Below, piece after piece: positions 34,099-43,294 of a stretch of 53,424 bases of DNA. Numbering within the stretch: the stretch's first letter is position 1; each line of letters opens with the position of its first letter. Made by a program: the position numbers and the translations under genes. The notes beneath the pieces are model-generated. The model made no database searches and was not told where the DNA came from. It saw nothing but the letters and a program-made list of their open reading frames with translations. The DNA lies in assembly GCA_023410675.1 (NCBI GenBank), contig JAEYPM010000108.1:1-53424 (forward strand), given 5' to 3'. This DNA comes from Bacillota bacterium. Its GTDB lineage: Bacteria; Bacillota; Clostridia; Lachnospirales; Cellulosilyticaceae.

Positions 34099-35541
34099 AT
34101 GGAAAAGCCACGCTATACACCAGCAATAGGTTTAGAAATACATGCACAGCTTCTAACCAAGTCAAAGATATTTTGCAGTTGTAAGGTGGACTTTGGCGGA
34201 GCCCCCAATACACGCTGCTGCCCTGTGTGTCTTGGATTTCCCGGGACATTGCCAGTCCTTAATCAAGAAGTTGTTAAACTGGCAATAAAAGCTGCAACAG
34301 CACTGGGTTGTCACATAAATACAGAGACAAAAATGGATAGAAAAAATTATTTTTATCCAGATTTGCCTAAAGCCTATCAAATATCTCAGCTTGATCTTCC
34401 TATTGGCATAGAAGGAAAGGTTAAGATAACACAAGATGAAGAGGAAAAATATATTAAGATTAATCGTGTGCATATTGAAGAAGATGCGGGGAAACTCATT
34501 CATGATGCTACGTTAGATACAAGCTTAGTAGATTACAACAGGTGTGGGGTTCCTCTTATAGAAATTGTTACTGATCCAGATATTACATCAAAGGAAGAGG
34601 CAAAGCTTTTTATTGAAAAGGTAGCTAGTCTTCTTCAATATGCACATGTATCGCACTGTAAGATGGAAGAAGGCTCTTTAAGAGTAGATGTTAATCTTTC
34701 ACTGAAACAAGAAGGTCAACAGGAGCTTGGTACGAAGGTAGAACTAAAAAATCTTAACTCCTTAAAATCTATTGTAAGAGCCATTGACTATGAAATAAAA
34801 AGGCAAACAAAGCTACTAAATTTAGGTGAGACCATTAAAAAGGAAACAAGAAGATTTAGTGATACACAAGGTGAAACATCAGCACTTAGAAGCAAAGAAT
34901 ATGCCCATGACTACAGATATTTTAAAGAACCAGATATAGTGCCACTAAAACTGACAAAAGAAACTATAGAGGATATCAAAACATCACTTCCAATATTGAT
35001 AGATGAGCGAAAAGATCATTACATTAATCAATTTAATATAAGTAAAGTAGATGCTCAAAAGCTTACAGCTAAAAAAGAGTTATCAGACTTTTATAATGAG
35101 GCAGTAAAATCATATCCAAACTATAAAAGCATAGCTAACTTTATGATCGTAGAACTCTATAGATATATTAATGAAGGCTATTTGGATAGCCAAAACATTC
35201 CCTTTTCGCCAACAGAGTTTGCTATGTTAGTAAAAATGAGTGATGAGGAAATCATAAGTAGAAATAATGCTAAAGTAGTACTTAAAATGATGATAGAAGC
35301 CAATAAGTCACCTATGATACTTGCTAAAGAACACCAAATGATTATAAACAATGATACCAAGGAAGTTGAAGTGGTTGTAAAAAAGGTTCTTTCGGAGCAT
35401 GAAGAAGAAGTTAAGGATTACTTAAATGGAAAAACAAAATTATTTACATTTTTTATGGGTGAATGCTCAAAAATTCTTAAAGGCAATGCAAATCCTAAAA
35501 TAATTAAAGAAATACTACAAAAAAATTTGATATTGAAATAA
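34099..35541 (+). CDS. gatB: Asp-tRNA(Asn)/Glu-tRNA(Gln) amidotransferase subunit B
   Basis: 480 residues. The N-terminal kinase-like GatB domain shows GLEIHAQLLTKSKIFC, the Zn ligands Cys in FCSC and CCPVCLG, GSLRVDVN and the ETRRFSDTQGET segment; the helical tail ends in LKGNANPKIIKEIL. A short repeat (GATGAGGACAAA twice) fills the gatA-gatB gap. The last 41 bases of this gene are inside the target-site duplication of the downstream insertion sequence, but the gene is intact. Confidence 0.96.
   Translation: MEKPRYTPAIGLEIHAQLLTKSKIFCSCKVDFGGAPNTRCCPVCLGFPGTLPVLNQEVVKLAIKAATALGCHINTETKMDRKNYFYPDLPKAYQISQLDLPIGIEGKVKITQDEEEKYIKINRVHIEEDAGKLIHDATLDTSLVDYNRCGVPLIEIVTDPDITSKEEAKLFIEKVASLLQYAHVSHCKMEEGSLRVDVNLSLKQEGQQELGTKVELKNLNSLKSIVRAIDYEIKRQTKLLNLGETIKKETRRFSDTQGETSALRSKEYAHDYRYFKEPDIVPLKLTKETIEDIKTSLPILIDERKDHYINQFNISKVDAQKLTAKKELSDFYNEAVKSYPNYKSIANFMIVELYRYINEGYLDSQNIPFSPTEFAMLVKMSDEEIISRNNAKVVLKMMIEANKSPMILAKEHQMIINNDTKEVEVVVKKVLSEHEEEVKDYLNGKTKLFTFFMGECSKILKGNANPKIIKEILQKNLILK
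34236..34249. promoter_or_regulatory. Possible second Noc-binding site, in gatB
   Basis: ATTTCCCGGGACAT matches the Noc-binding consensus at 13 of 14 positions. It lies in coding sequence. Confidence 0.45.
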
Positions 35542-35575
35542 GATATTTGTTAAAGTATCTATAGATAATTTATAA
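35501..35575. repeat. Left copy of a 75-bp target-site duplication
   Basis: Bases 35501-35575 are identical to 37561-37635. The left copy includes the last 41 bases of gatB; the right copy is a duplicate without the rest of the gene. Confidence 0.95.
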
Positions 35576-35606
35576 CCTGACTTTGGCAGTGAATTAAGAT
35601 AAAAAC

Positions 35607-35655
35607 AGCCCTTAACACATTGAAAGCAGAGTGTTTTGGGCTTTTTGTTTTTGTC
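35607..35655. terminator. Terminator at the IS left end
   Basis: AGCCC and AACAC (35607-35617) pair with GTGTT and GGGCT (35631-35642), followed by TTTTTGTTTTT. It faces transcription coming from gatB and lies just beyond the transposase gene. Confidence 0.75.
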
Positions 35656-35673
35656 AGATTGTCATAGTGTGAT

Positions 35674-37386
35674 TTAACTTTTTTTTACATTTCCCAAAAT
35701 TTTTTTAATTTCTCCAAGTTGCATAAATTTCTTACTAAAATCAATATTTAAAGCTTCACCTATTGCGTCAGTTACTTCATCTCTATAATCAAATAAATAG
35801 CAGTTTTCTTGAACGTGACTACAACATACATTACCGAGGCTTTCTAATATTTTACTCACAGAATACTGGTTTCCTACTCTATGTTGAAGAATCCTAGCTA
35901 TTACTAATGCAATAAAGCATATAAGAAAATGTGCTTGAATGCGGTCTTCTCTTGATAGATAAACAGGTCGGGATTCCAAATCGCTCTTTGTTATCTTAAA
36001 GGATTCCTCAATTCTCCATAAACCTCTATATATATCGATGATTTGGTCGTCAGATTCTTTAAATTCGCTTGTTACAATTGCATAGTACCCGTCCAGCATT
36101 TCTTCTTCTTTTAATTTTTTTTCATCAAATGACAGGATGCCCTTTGCGTTGATTATCTCACCAGTCTCTTTATCAAAATTAAGATTTTTTATATATTTAG
36201 CTGCTCCATACGAAGTTGAGCGATTAAATTTTGATGGTTCTTTAATAAGCTCTCTCGCTTTTTGCAGTGCAGGTTCTCTCTCAGCTTTAGCTCTTATGTC
36301 ATAGTCCTTACTGTAGAAAATGACCTGCTTTTCATCAATCCTCTTTTTTGTTTTTCTGCCGTTTTCCATTACTTCTATTTCTCGAGGATATAATCTTGAT
36401 TTTCTTTTGTATTCATCTCCATACCAAGTGTAACCATCCTCTTTAAGAACATAATCCTTAAGTTCCTTGTTTGCTCGTCTAACACTTTGACTAAAGACAT
36501 AACCATTGTTTCTTTTTAGGTTGTAATATATGTTTTCAGCTGTATTAATGCCTTTATCTGCGACAACAATTATTCTTCCTAAATCATAATTTCTCCTTAT
36601 TTCCTTTAGTACTGGTAATAAAGTTGTGCAGTCATTGTCATTTCCTTTGAATAATTTATATGTAATAGGCATTCCGATAGAATCCATTAGCAACCCCATT
36701 TGGACTATTGGGTCAGGACGATGTTCCTTTGACACACCTCTTCTTCTTAGTTCGTCAGGTTCATCTATTTCAAAGTAATAATTAGTAACATCGTAGTAAA
36801 CTGTTTGAGTGTTGCTTCCGTATTGATCTTTTATATGTTCGTATATAAATGTCTGAAGTGTTTCTATATGTTTATTTATAAAGGTTAGAGATCTATAAAT
36901 ATCATCTATAGAAAAATCAGAATTTTCAAAGAATAGGTCTTTATTTTCGAAAGTTTTCTTTTTTGAACAAGGATTCAAAAGCCTTGAAAATACCATGAGT
37001 TTCATGATGTTGTTGAGGCTATAATCAATATTTAGGTGCCTTTGACGGTTTACAAGAAATTTATTAATCTCTAACTCATGATATATCTTGCTTATAGCTG
37101 CATAGCCGAAGTTTTTTTTGGTGGAAGTATTTTTTTTGAGTTCTTCCTTCATGTTTATATTAATAGTTACAATAGGATCATCCTTTTTTTCCTCCTCATT
37201 CATTTGAGCCACAACTTGCTCAAAATGGGCAATAGGGTCATCATATAACTTTGATAATTCATCAAGATAACCTAATGTTTGAATAGTCCTAGTTCTGGCC
37301 TGTTTACTTTTACTATCCCAGTAGCCATGAACGATAGAGAGGTGTGTTCTCCCATTCTTTTTGCGAGTACTTTTTTTGAGGTACAT
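35674..37386 (-). CDS. IS1634-family DDE transposase
   Basis: 570 residues, IS4-superfamily. The RNase H-like fold has the first Asp in VYYDVTNYYFEID, the second in IVVADKGINT, and the Glu in the Y..LWRIEESFKITK signature (residues Y-W-R-I-E-E-S-F-K), all intact. The N-terminus begins MYLKKSTRKKNGRTHLSIV and the usual GYWD..SKQ..RT segment follows. It would cut and paste the element. GGTG lies before the ATG. No frameshift or stop is seen, so it may be active. Confidence 0.93.
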   Translation of the reverse strand: MYLKKSTRKKNGRTHLSIVHGYWDSKSKQARTRTIQTLGYLDELSKLYDDPIAHFEQVVAQMNEEEKKDDPIVTININMKEELKKNTSTKKNFGYAAISKIYHELEINKFLVNRQRHLNIDYSLNNIMKLMVFSRLLNPCSKKKTFENKDLFFENSDFSIDDIYRSLTFINKHIETLQTFIYEHIKDQYGSNTQTVYYDVTNYYFEIDEPDELRRRGVSKEHRPDPIVQMGLLMDSIGMPITYKLFKGNDNDCTTLLPVLKEIRRNYDLGRIIVVADKGINTAENIYYNLKRNNGYVFSQSVRRANKELKDYVLKEDGYTWYGDEYKRKSRLYPREIEVMENGRKTKKRIDEKQVIFYSKDYDIRAKAEREPALQKARELIKEPSKFNRSTSYGAAKYIKNLNFDKETGEIINAKGILSFDEKKLKEEEMLDGYYAIVTSEFKESDDQIIDIYRGLWRIEESFKITKSDLESRPVYLSREDRIQAHFLICFIALVIARILQHRVGNQYSVSKILESLGNVCCSHVQENCYLFDYRDEVTDAIGEALNIDFSKKFMQLGEIKKILGNVKKS

Positions 37387-37560
37387 GATGTCACCTTTTC
37401 TTCATAAAATTTTGTAATACTGATTTATATTAATTATACCATTTCCCATTATTTCCCGCAAGTATTATTTGACAAATATTGACGAAAAAAATGCACAAAA
37501 AAACCTTGACAAACAAGGTATTTAGGATTTGACTATTTATTTTTTACTGCCAAACTAGGG

Positions 37561-37635
37561 TAATTAAAGAAATACTACAAAAAAATTTGATATTGAAATA
37601 AGATATTTGTTAAAGTATCTATAGATAATTTATAA
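37561..37635. repeat. Right copy of the 75-bp target-site duplication
   Basis: Identical to 35501-35575. Native downstream sequence of gatB resumes at 37636. Confidence 0.95.
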
Positions 37636-37738
37636 GAACAGTGTTATATTAGAATATGTGAAAAAATAATTAAGCCGAGTTAACATAATAGTGAGTTCGC
37701 AGGGTATTGTTTAATTTATGAAATATGAATTCTATAAA

Positions 37739-37774
37739 GATATATAAAAAGATATATAAAAAGATATATAAAAA
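37739..37774 (+). repeat. Three 12-bp tandem repeats just upstream of the glnN RBS
   Basis: Three exact units of GATATATAAAAA abut one another, ending about six bases before the GGGAGG of glnN. They may influence mRNA start or ribosome access. Confidence 0.8.
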
Positions 37775-37793
37775 GAACAGGGAGGATATAGAG

Positions 37794-39881
37794 ATGGCAA
37801 GCATTAGTGAGTATTTTGGATGCAATGTATTTAATGAATGTGTCATGCGGGAAAAATTGCCAAAACCAGCATATAAGTCTCTTAAGAAAACGATAACGAC
37901 AGGATGTGCACTTGAGCCAAGTGTTGCAGATGCAGTAGCTAATGCCATGAAAGACTGGGCTATCGAGAAGGGAGCTACCCACTATACACATTGGTTTCAA
38001 CCAATGACAGGTATTACAGCTGAAAAACATGATTCCTTTATAGCACCAACAGAAGATGGCAAAGTTATTATGGAGTTTTCAGGAAAGGGGCTTATTAAAG
38101 GGGAGTCTGATGCATCTTCATTTCCATCAGGAGGACTTAGGGCTACTTTTGAAGCAAGAGGCTATACAACATGGGATCCAACCTCCTTTGCATTTGTAAA
38201 AGACCATACCCTATATATTCCAACAGCATTTTGTTCTTATTCAGGAGAAGTGTTAGATAAAAAAACGCCACTTCTTCGTTCTATGGAAACGATTAATACC
38301 CAAGCACTTCGGATATTAAAATTATTTAATAGATCAACAAAAAGAGTCACAACTACATCAGGACCAGAGCAAGAGTATTTTCTTATAGATAAAGAACAGT
38401 ATAAAAAGAGAAAAGACCTGATGTTAACAGGAAGAACTTTATTTGGTGCAAAGCCGCCAAAAGGTCAAGAGTTAGAAGACCATTACTATGGAAACTTAAA
38501 ACAAAGAGTTGCAAATTATATGCAGGAACTTGATGAAGAGCTTTGGAAACTAGGTGTCCTTGCAAAAACAAAGCACAACGAAGTAGCACCAGCTCAGCAT
38601 GAACTAGCACCTATTTTTACGACAACAAATATTGCTACAGACCACAACCAGCTCACCATGGACCTTATGAAAAAAATAGCAGACAAACATGGATTTTACT
38701 GCTTACTTCATGAAAAACCATTTGCAGGAGTTAATGGATCTGGAAAACATAACAACTGGTCAATGGCTACAGATGATGGCTATAATTTATTAGAACCAGG
38801 TAAATCACCACAGGAAAATCTTCAATTTCTAACATTTTTAGCAGCAGTGATTAAAGCTGTAGACGTTTATGCAGAGCTTATACGTGTGTCAGCTGCTAGT
38901 GCGGGAAATGACCATAGGCTTGGATCAAGTGAAGCACCACCTGCTATTATCTCAATGTTTTTAGGCGATGAAATTACCAGCATATTAGAAGCATTTGAAA
39001 AAGATGAAGTAGCTAAGGGAACTGTTAAGGCATTTTTAGAAACAGGGGTAGCTTCTTTGCCAAAGGTAAAAAAAGATACTACTGATCGTAATAGAACATC
39101 ACCATTTGCTTTTACTGGAAATAAGTTTGAGTTTAGGTCAGTTGGCTCATCTGCTTCTATTTCAGGCTCTAATATTGTTATTAATACTGCAGTTGCAGAA
39201 ATACTATCTGAGTTTGCAGATAGACTTGAAAAAGCAAAAGACTTAGAGCAAGAAATTCATGATCTTATAAAAGAAACGATTATAAAACATAAAAGGATCA
39301 TATTTAATGGCAACAACTATAGTGAAGAATGGATACAAGAAGCAGCTAAAAGAGGTCTTTCTAACCTAAAAACCACTGTAGATGCAATGCCTGAGTTTAT
39401 TAGTAAAAAGAGCGTAGAGCTATTTGTAAAACATAAGGTATTTTCTGAAGCGGAGCTTCATTCTCGTTATGAAATATTATTAGAAGGTTACTCAAAAACT
39501 GTTAATATAGAAGCATTAACGATGCTTGATATGGCAAGAAAACAAATTTTGCCATCAGCACTTAATTATAGCAAGTTCTTGTTTGACACACTAAATACAA
39601 AAAAAGCATCAGGTTTAGCTATTCCACTCGAAAAGGAAGAAGCTGCTTGTATAAAGATTTCTCATCTTATAGATGCTTTAATGGAAAAAACAGATGCACT
39701 AGAATACTTGATGAATAAGGCTAAAGGCTATAGTGAAGTATTAGAAAGAGCTCAGTTTTTTAAAGACAACGTTATTGAGGGGATGTCTTCCCTTAGAAGC
39801 GTAGCTGATGAACTTGAAACGATAGTTTCATCAGAATACTGGCCATTTCCAACATACGTAGACCTACTCTTCTACGTATAA
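37794..39881 (+). CDS. glnN: Glutamine synthetase type III
   Basis: 695 residues from ATG 37794, behind GGGAGG. A longer frame to 37725 only reads the upstream tandem repeat and is rejected. The type III layout is seen: FGCNVFNECVMREKLPK at the start, QEYFLID for the catalytic core, HNEVAPAQHELAPIF, and GVNGSGKHNNWS, with a long C-terminal domain. It makes glutamine from glutamate, ammonia and ATP, typically as a dodecamer. It is a monocistronic gene. ATACGTAGA and its complement near the stop (39853-39878) form an extra hairpin in the 3' end of the coding region. Confidence 0.94.
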   Translation: MASISEYFGCNVFNECVMREKLPKPAYKSLKKTITTGCALEPSVADAVANAMKDWAIEKGATHYTHWFQPMTGITAEKHDSFIAPTEDGKVIMEFSGKGLIKGESDASSFPSGGLRATFEARGYTTWDPTSFAFVKDHTLYIPTAFCSYSGEVLDKKTPLLRSMETINTQALRILKLFNRSTKRVTTTSGPEQEYFLIDKEQYKKRKDLMLTGRTLFGAKPPKGQELEDHYYGNLKQRVANYMQELDEELWKLGVLAKTKHNEVAPAQHELAPIFTTTNIATDHNQLTMDLMKKIADKHGFYCLLHEKPFAGVNGSGKHNNWSMATDDGYNLLEPGKSPQENLQFLTFLAAVIKAVDVYAELIRVSAASAGNDHRLGSSEAPPAIISMFLGDEITSILEAFEKDEVAKGTVKAFLETGVASLPKVKKDTTDRNRTSPFAFTGNKFEFRSVGSSASISGSNIVINTAVAEILSEFADRLEKAKDLEQEIHDLIKETIIKHKRIIFNGNNYSEEWIQEAAKRGLSNLKTTVDAMPEFISKKSVELFVKHKVFSEAELHSRYEILLEGYSKTVNIEALTMLDMARKQILPSALNYSKFLFDTLNTKKASGLAIPLEKEEAACIKISHLIDALMEKTDALEYLMNKAKGYSEVLERAQFFKDNVIEGMSSLRSVADELETIVSSEYWPFPTYVDLLFYV

Positions 39882-39896
39882 TCATATAGATACTCC

Positions 39897-39933
39897 AAAA
39901 AAGGCGTCCCACTACTCATAGGGCGCCTTTTGG
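39897..39933 (+). terminator. Terminator of glnN
   Basis: AAGGCGTCCC pairs with GGGCGCCTTT around a 10-base loop, followed by TTT. Confidence 0.8.
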
Positions 39934-40225
39934 ATTAATTGATTTTTCTTAAGTAACATAATAGAGTCATCTTTGGTGAATTAATAAAGCTTTCATTAGT
40001 TTTTGAATATAAGTCACCTAGGAATATCTAATTCCTATCTTTATTATAGACGGATTATCATAAATAATTCAGTAACTAAGGTTACACAAAATAAATAATT
40101 TTGTGAATATTTTACAGATAATTTATGAATAATTTTATATGGCATGATATAACTACCATTTATATCACTAGTGAAAATAATGTAGTATTAGATTTAATAA
40201 AAAAATAAAGATAAGGAGGGAAATT
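39934..40225. other. AT-rich spacer after glnN
   Basis: No gene or clear structure is visible. An AAGGAGGG before TTG 40226 marks the start of the next (broken) gene. Confidence 0.4.
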
Positions 40226-40604
40226 TTGAAAAGTGTTCAATTATTAGGTTCAAAAAGTGAACAAATAGACCAGATGCTAAAGTTAGCAGGTTGGTATGAG
40301 GATAGAAATGTAGATATAACAGAATATTGGTATAAAAGATTATATGTTTGATGATGCTGAATATAAAGTATCATCTCAGGATTATCGATCTGTTCAAGCT
40401 CTTGCTAAAGGAGATTGTGTGATGGTGGGGCTCATTGGCTATTACTATCCTGCCAGAGTTTGGATGGATAAGAGTGGAAACTTCTATGCAACGCACGAGT
40501 ATGATGAAAAAGTGTATAGATTCTCATCAATTTTTGCACTAATAGAGCATGAATTATCTCATATTGACATTAAAACTGTAGCAATACCAATAAAAAATAA
40601 TTAA
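40226..40604 (+). pseudogene. Frameshifted SUKH-3-like protein gene
   Basis: A strong AAGGAGG precedes TTG 40226, from which 41 codons run (MKSVQLLGSKSEQIDQMLKL, then AGWYEDRNVDITEYW) to a stop at 40349. The +1 frame, open from before ATG 40344 to 40604, continues with MFDDAEYKVSSQDYR, GDCVMVGLIGYYYPARVWM, SGNFYATHEYDEKVYRF and a final ALIEHELSHI. Together they have the outline of SUKH-3 proteins: AGWY.GR.VDI at the start, then G..yPa...D..G..Y.......F.......LI. SUKH proteins are mostly immunity proteins for secreted toxins. The frame change lies near the AAAA run at 40334-40337. No toxin gene is nearby. Confidence 0.6.
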
Positions 40605-40722
40605 ATTTTATTAATATATACAAATAGGTTGATTTTATTGAAAAATACCCTTAAAATAAGGTATTAGCAGAAGTATGCACATAAGCTATTGGATGAATAT
40701 AACGTTTAGGAGGCAAAAGATT

Positions 40723-43155
40723 ATGAAGTTTGGTTTTTTTGATGATGTAAACAAAGAATATGTTATTACAACCCCTAAAACTCCATATCCATGGATCAAT
40801 TACTTAGGATGTGAAGCTTTTTTCTCTTTAGTATCAAATACTTCAGGAGGCTATTCTTTTTATAAGGATGCTAGATTAAGAAGGATCACAAGATATAGAT
40901 ACAATAGTATACCTCTTGATATTAATGGAAAATACTACTACATAAAAGATGGTAACGAATACTGGACACCAGGTTGGATGCCAGTAAAAAAAGATTTAGA
41001 TAAATATGAATGCCGTCATGGTCTTGGTTATACACGGATTACAGGAGCTAAGAATGGGGTAGAAGTAAGTAATCTTATGTTTGTTCCAATAGGCTTTAAT
41101 GGGGAAGTTCATAAATTAACTGTAAAAAACACATCAGATGCTCAAAAAGATATTACAATGTTCTCATTTGTTGAGTTTTGTTTATGGGAAGCAAATGATG
41201 ATATGACAAACTTCCAAAGGAATTTAAGTATTGGTGAAGTTGAAGTTGAAGGGTCAGCTATTTACCATAAGACCGAATATAGAGAACGTAGAGATCACTT
41301 TGCATTTTCATGGGTAAATACAAAAACAGATGGTTTTGACACAGATAGAGATTCTTTTGTAGGTGCTTATAATGGTTTAGATACACCTGCAGTTGTAGCA
41401 AATGGCAAGGCAACAAATTCTGTTGCTAGTGGTTGGTCTCCTATTGCATCTCATCAAATTAATGTTTCACTTAAACCAGGAGAAGAGAAAACATATGTAT
41501 TCCTTCTTGGTTATGTAGAAAATGAAGAAGATAAAAAATGGACAGCTCTTCATGTCATTAATAAAGAAAAAGCTTATGCAATGCAAGAAATGTTTAAAAC
41601 ACCAGAAGCAGTAGACAAAGCTTTTAAAGAATTAAATGCATATTGGAACAGTCTGCTTACTAAATATATCGTAACAAGCGATGATGACAAATTAAACCGC
41701 ATGGTAAATATTTGGAATACATATCAATGTATGATTACCTTCAATATGTCAAGAAGTGCTTCTTACTTTGAATCAGGTATTGGCCGTGGTATGGGCTTTA
41801 GAGACTCAAACCAAGACCTTCTTGGATTTGTTCATCAAATACCAGAAAGAGCAAAAGAACGTATTTTAGATATTGCAGCAACACAATTTGAAGATGGAAG
41901 TGCTTATCATCAGTATCAACCATTAACTAAAAAAGGAAATGATGCAATCGGTTCAGGCTTTAATGATGACCCATTATGGCTTGTACTTGGTACAATAGCA
42001 TATATCAAAGAAACTGGCGACTTAAGTATTCTTGATGAAGACGTACCATTTGATTGCAACAAAGATAATACAGCAAGCTTATTAGAGCATTTAAAACGTT
42101 CTTTCTACTATACAGTAAATAACTTAGGACCTCATAAACTGCCACTTATTGGTCGTGCAGACTGGAATGACTGCTTAAACCTTAACTGTTTCTCAAAAAC
42201 ACCAGGTGAATCTTTCCAAACATCAGGACCTTCTGAAGGACCAGTAGCAGAATCTGTATTTATAGCAGGTATGTTCGTAGGTATCGGAAAAGAATATGTT
42301 GAATTATTAAACCTCTTAGGAAAACAAGATGAAGCGAAAGAAGCACAAAGTCATATTGATGCAATGTATAAAGCAGTAGTTGAGCATGGTTACGATGGCG
42401 AGTGGTTCTTAAGAGCTTATGATGCTTATGGCAATAAAGTTGGAAGTAAAGAATGTGAAGAAGGACAAATCTTTATTGAACCACAAGGCTTCTGTGTAAT
42501 GGCAGGTATTGGTGTAGAAGAAGGCTTAGCACAAAAAGCTTTAGATTCTGTTAAAGATAGACTAGATACAAAATATGGTATCGTGCTTCAAAATCCACCA
42601 TATCAAACTTATTACTTAAACCTTGGAGAAATTTCTTCTTATCCACCAGGATACAAAGAAAATGCAGGTATCTTCTGCCACAATAACCCATGGATTGCAA
42701 TAGCTGAAACAGTAATCGGTAGAGGAGATAGAGCATTTGAGATTTATTCAAGAATAGCTCCTGCTTACTTAGAAGAAATTAGTGAAGTTCATAAAATGGA
42801 ACCCTATGTGTATGCTCAAATGATCGCAGGTAAAGATGCTGTAAGACACGGAGAAGCTAAAAACTCATGGCTTACAGGAACAGCTGCATGGAACTTTGTA
42901 ACTGTAACTCAGTATATTTTAGGTATTAAACCAGAGCTTACAGGACTTAAAGTAGATCCATGTATTCCATCATCTTGGAAAGGCTTCACAGTTAAGAGAT
43001 TCTATAGAAATGCTTACTACAACATTAAAGTAGTTAATGCATCTGGAGCTCAAAAAGGTGTAAAACAAGTTGTCGTTGATGGAAAAGCTATTGAAGGCAA
43101 TATCTTACCAGTATTTAATGATGGAGCAGTTCACGAAGTAGAAGTTACAATGTAA
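40723..43155 (+). CDS. cbp: GH94 cellobiose phosphorylase
   Basis: 810 residues from ATG 40723 behind AGGAGG; an upstream in-frame ATG at 40675 lacks an RBS and adds residues foreign to the family. The start MKFGFFDDVNKEYVI with PYPWINYLG is typical of cellobiose phosphorylases. The beta-sandwich domain is followed by the (alpha/alpha)6 barrel with the catalytic Asp480 in GRADWNDCLNLN, and the product-binding SGIGRGMGFRDSNQDLLG. It splits cellobiose with phosphate to glucose 1-phosphate and glucose in the cytoplasm, since there is no signal peptide. The substrate call (cellobiose over cellodextrin) rests on resemblance only. A hairpin follows. Confidence 0.9.
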   Translation: MKFGFFDDVNKEYVITTPKTPYPWINYLGCEAFFSLVSNTSGGYSFYKDARLRRITRYRYNSIPLDINGKYYYIKDGNEYWTPGWMPVKKDLDKYECRHGLGYTRITGAKNGVEVSNLMFVPIGFNGEVHKLTVKNTSDAQKDITMFSFVEFCLWEANDDMTNFQRNLSIGEVEVEGSAIYHKTEYRERRDHFAFSWVNTKTDGFDTDRDSFVGAYNGLDTPAVVANGKATNSVASGWSPIASHQINVSLKPGEEKTYVFLLGYVENEEDKKWTALHVINKEKAYAMQEMFKTPEAVDKAFKELNAYWNSLLTKYIVTSDDDKLNRMVNIWNTYQCMITFNMSRSASYFESGIGRGMGFRDSNQDLLGFVHQIPERAKERILDIAATQFEDGSAYHQYQPLTKKGNDAIGSGFNDDPLWLVLGTIAYIKETGDLSILDEDVPFDCNKDNTASLLEHLKRSFYYTVNNLGPHKLPLIGRADWNDCLNLNCFSKTPGESFQTSGPSEGPVAESVFIAGMFVGIGKEYVELLNLLGKQDEAKEAQSHIDAMYKAVVEHGYDGEWFLRAYDAYGNKVGSKECEEGQIFIEPQGFCVMAGIGVEEGLAQKALDSVKDRLDTKYGIVLQNPPYQTYYLNLGEISSYPPGYKENAGIFCHNNPWIAIAETVIGRGDRAFEIYSRIAPAYLEEISEVHKMEPYVYAQMIAGKDAVRHGEAKNSWLTGTAAWNFVTVTQYILGIKPELTGLKVDPCIPSSWKGFTVKRFYRNAYYNIKVVNASGAQKGVKQVVVDGKAIEGNILPVFNDGAVHEVEVTM

Positions 43156-43206
43156 TTATAGAATCCACATAGAATAAATGATATTCTAAAGTGTGGAATC
43201 TATAAT
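43155..43206. repeat. Palindromic element after the GH94 gene (GTGAATTCTATA family, copy C)
   Basis: AATTATAGAATCCACA pairs with TGTGGAATCTATAATT with one mismatched step, and TAGAAT/ATTCTA pairs inside. Related to the copies at 24853 and 31727. Confidence 0.6.
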
Positions 43207-43236
43207 TAGAGTCACACCTAGGAATATCAAAAAATA

Positions 43237-43290
43237 GATAAAAGCTGCTATGCAACTTAATGATTAGTTAGTTGTGTAGCAGCTTTTATC
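43237..43290. terminator. Convergent terminator between GH94 and the ABC operon
   Basis: GATAAAAGCTGCT pairs with AGCAGCTTTTATC. The hairpin lies between the two convergent genes and carries A/T tracts at both sides, so it can serve both. Confidence 0.85.
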
Positions 43291-43294
43291 TATC

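Larger units (their letters stand above)
35576..37560 (-). mobile_element. IS1634-like insertion sequence (1985 bp)
   Basis: The element lies exactly between the two 75-bp direct repeats. Its ends are 15-bp imperfect inverted repeats, CCTGACTTTGGCAGT (35576-35590) and, reversed, CCCTAGTTTGGCAGT (37546-37560), 12 of 15 matching. It carries one transposase gene and an internal terminator at the left end. Long, variable target duplications are a known habit of the IS1634 family. Identical duplication copies suggest a recent insertion. Confidence 0.92.

Noticed and set aside
37725..37793. Longer N-terminus for glutamine synthetase
   Set aside because: It would translate the upstream tandem repeat (KIYKKIYKK); the ATG at 37794 has the RBS and the family start.
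40014..43230. CCTAGGAATATC shared by the spacers after glnN and after the GH94 gene
   Set aside because: A 12-base match between two places is expected by chance in a window this long; flanks do not match further.
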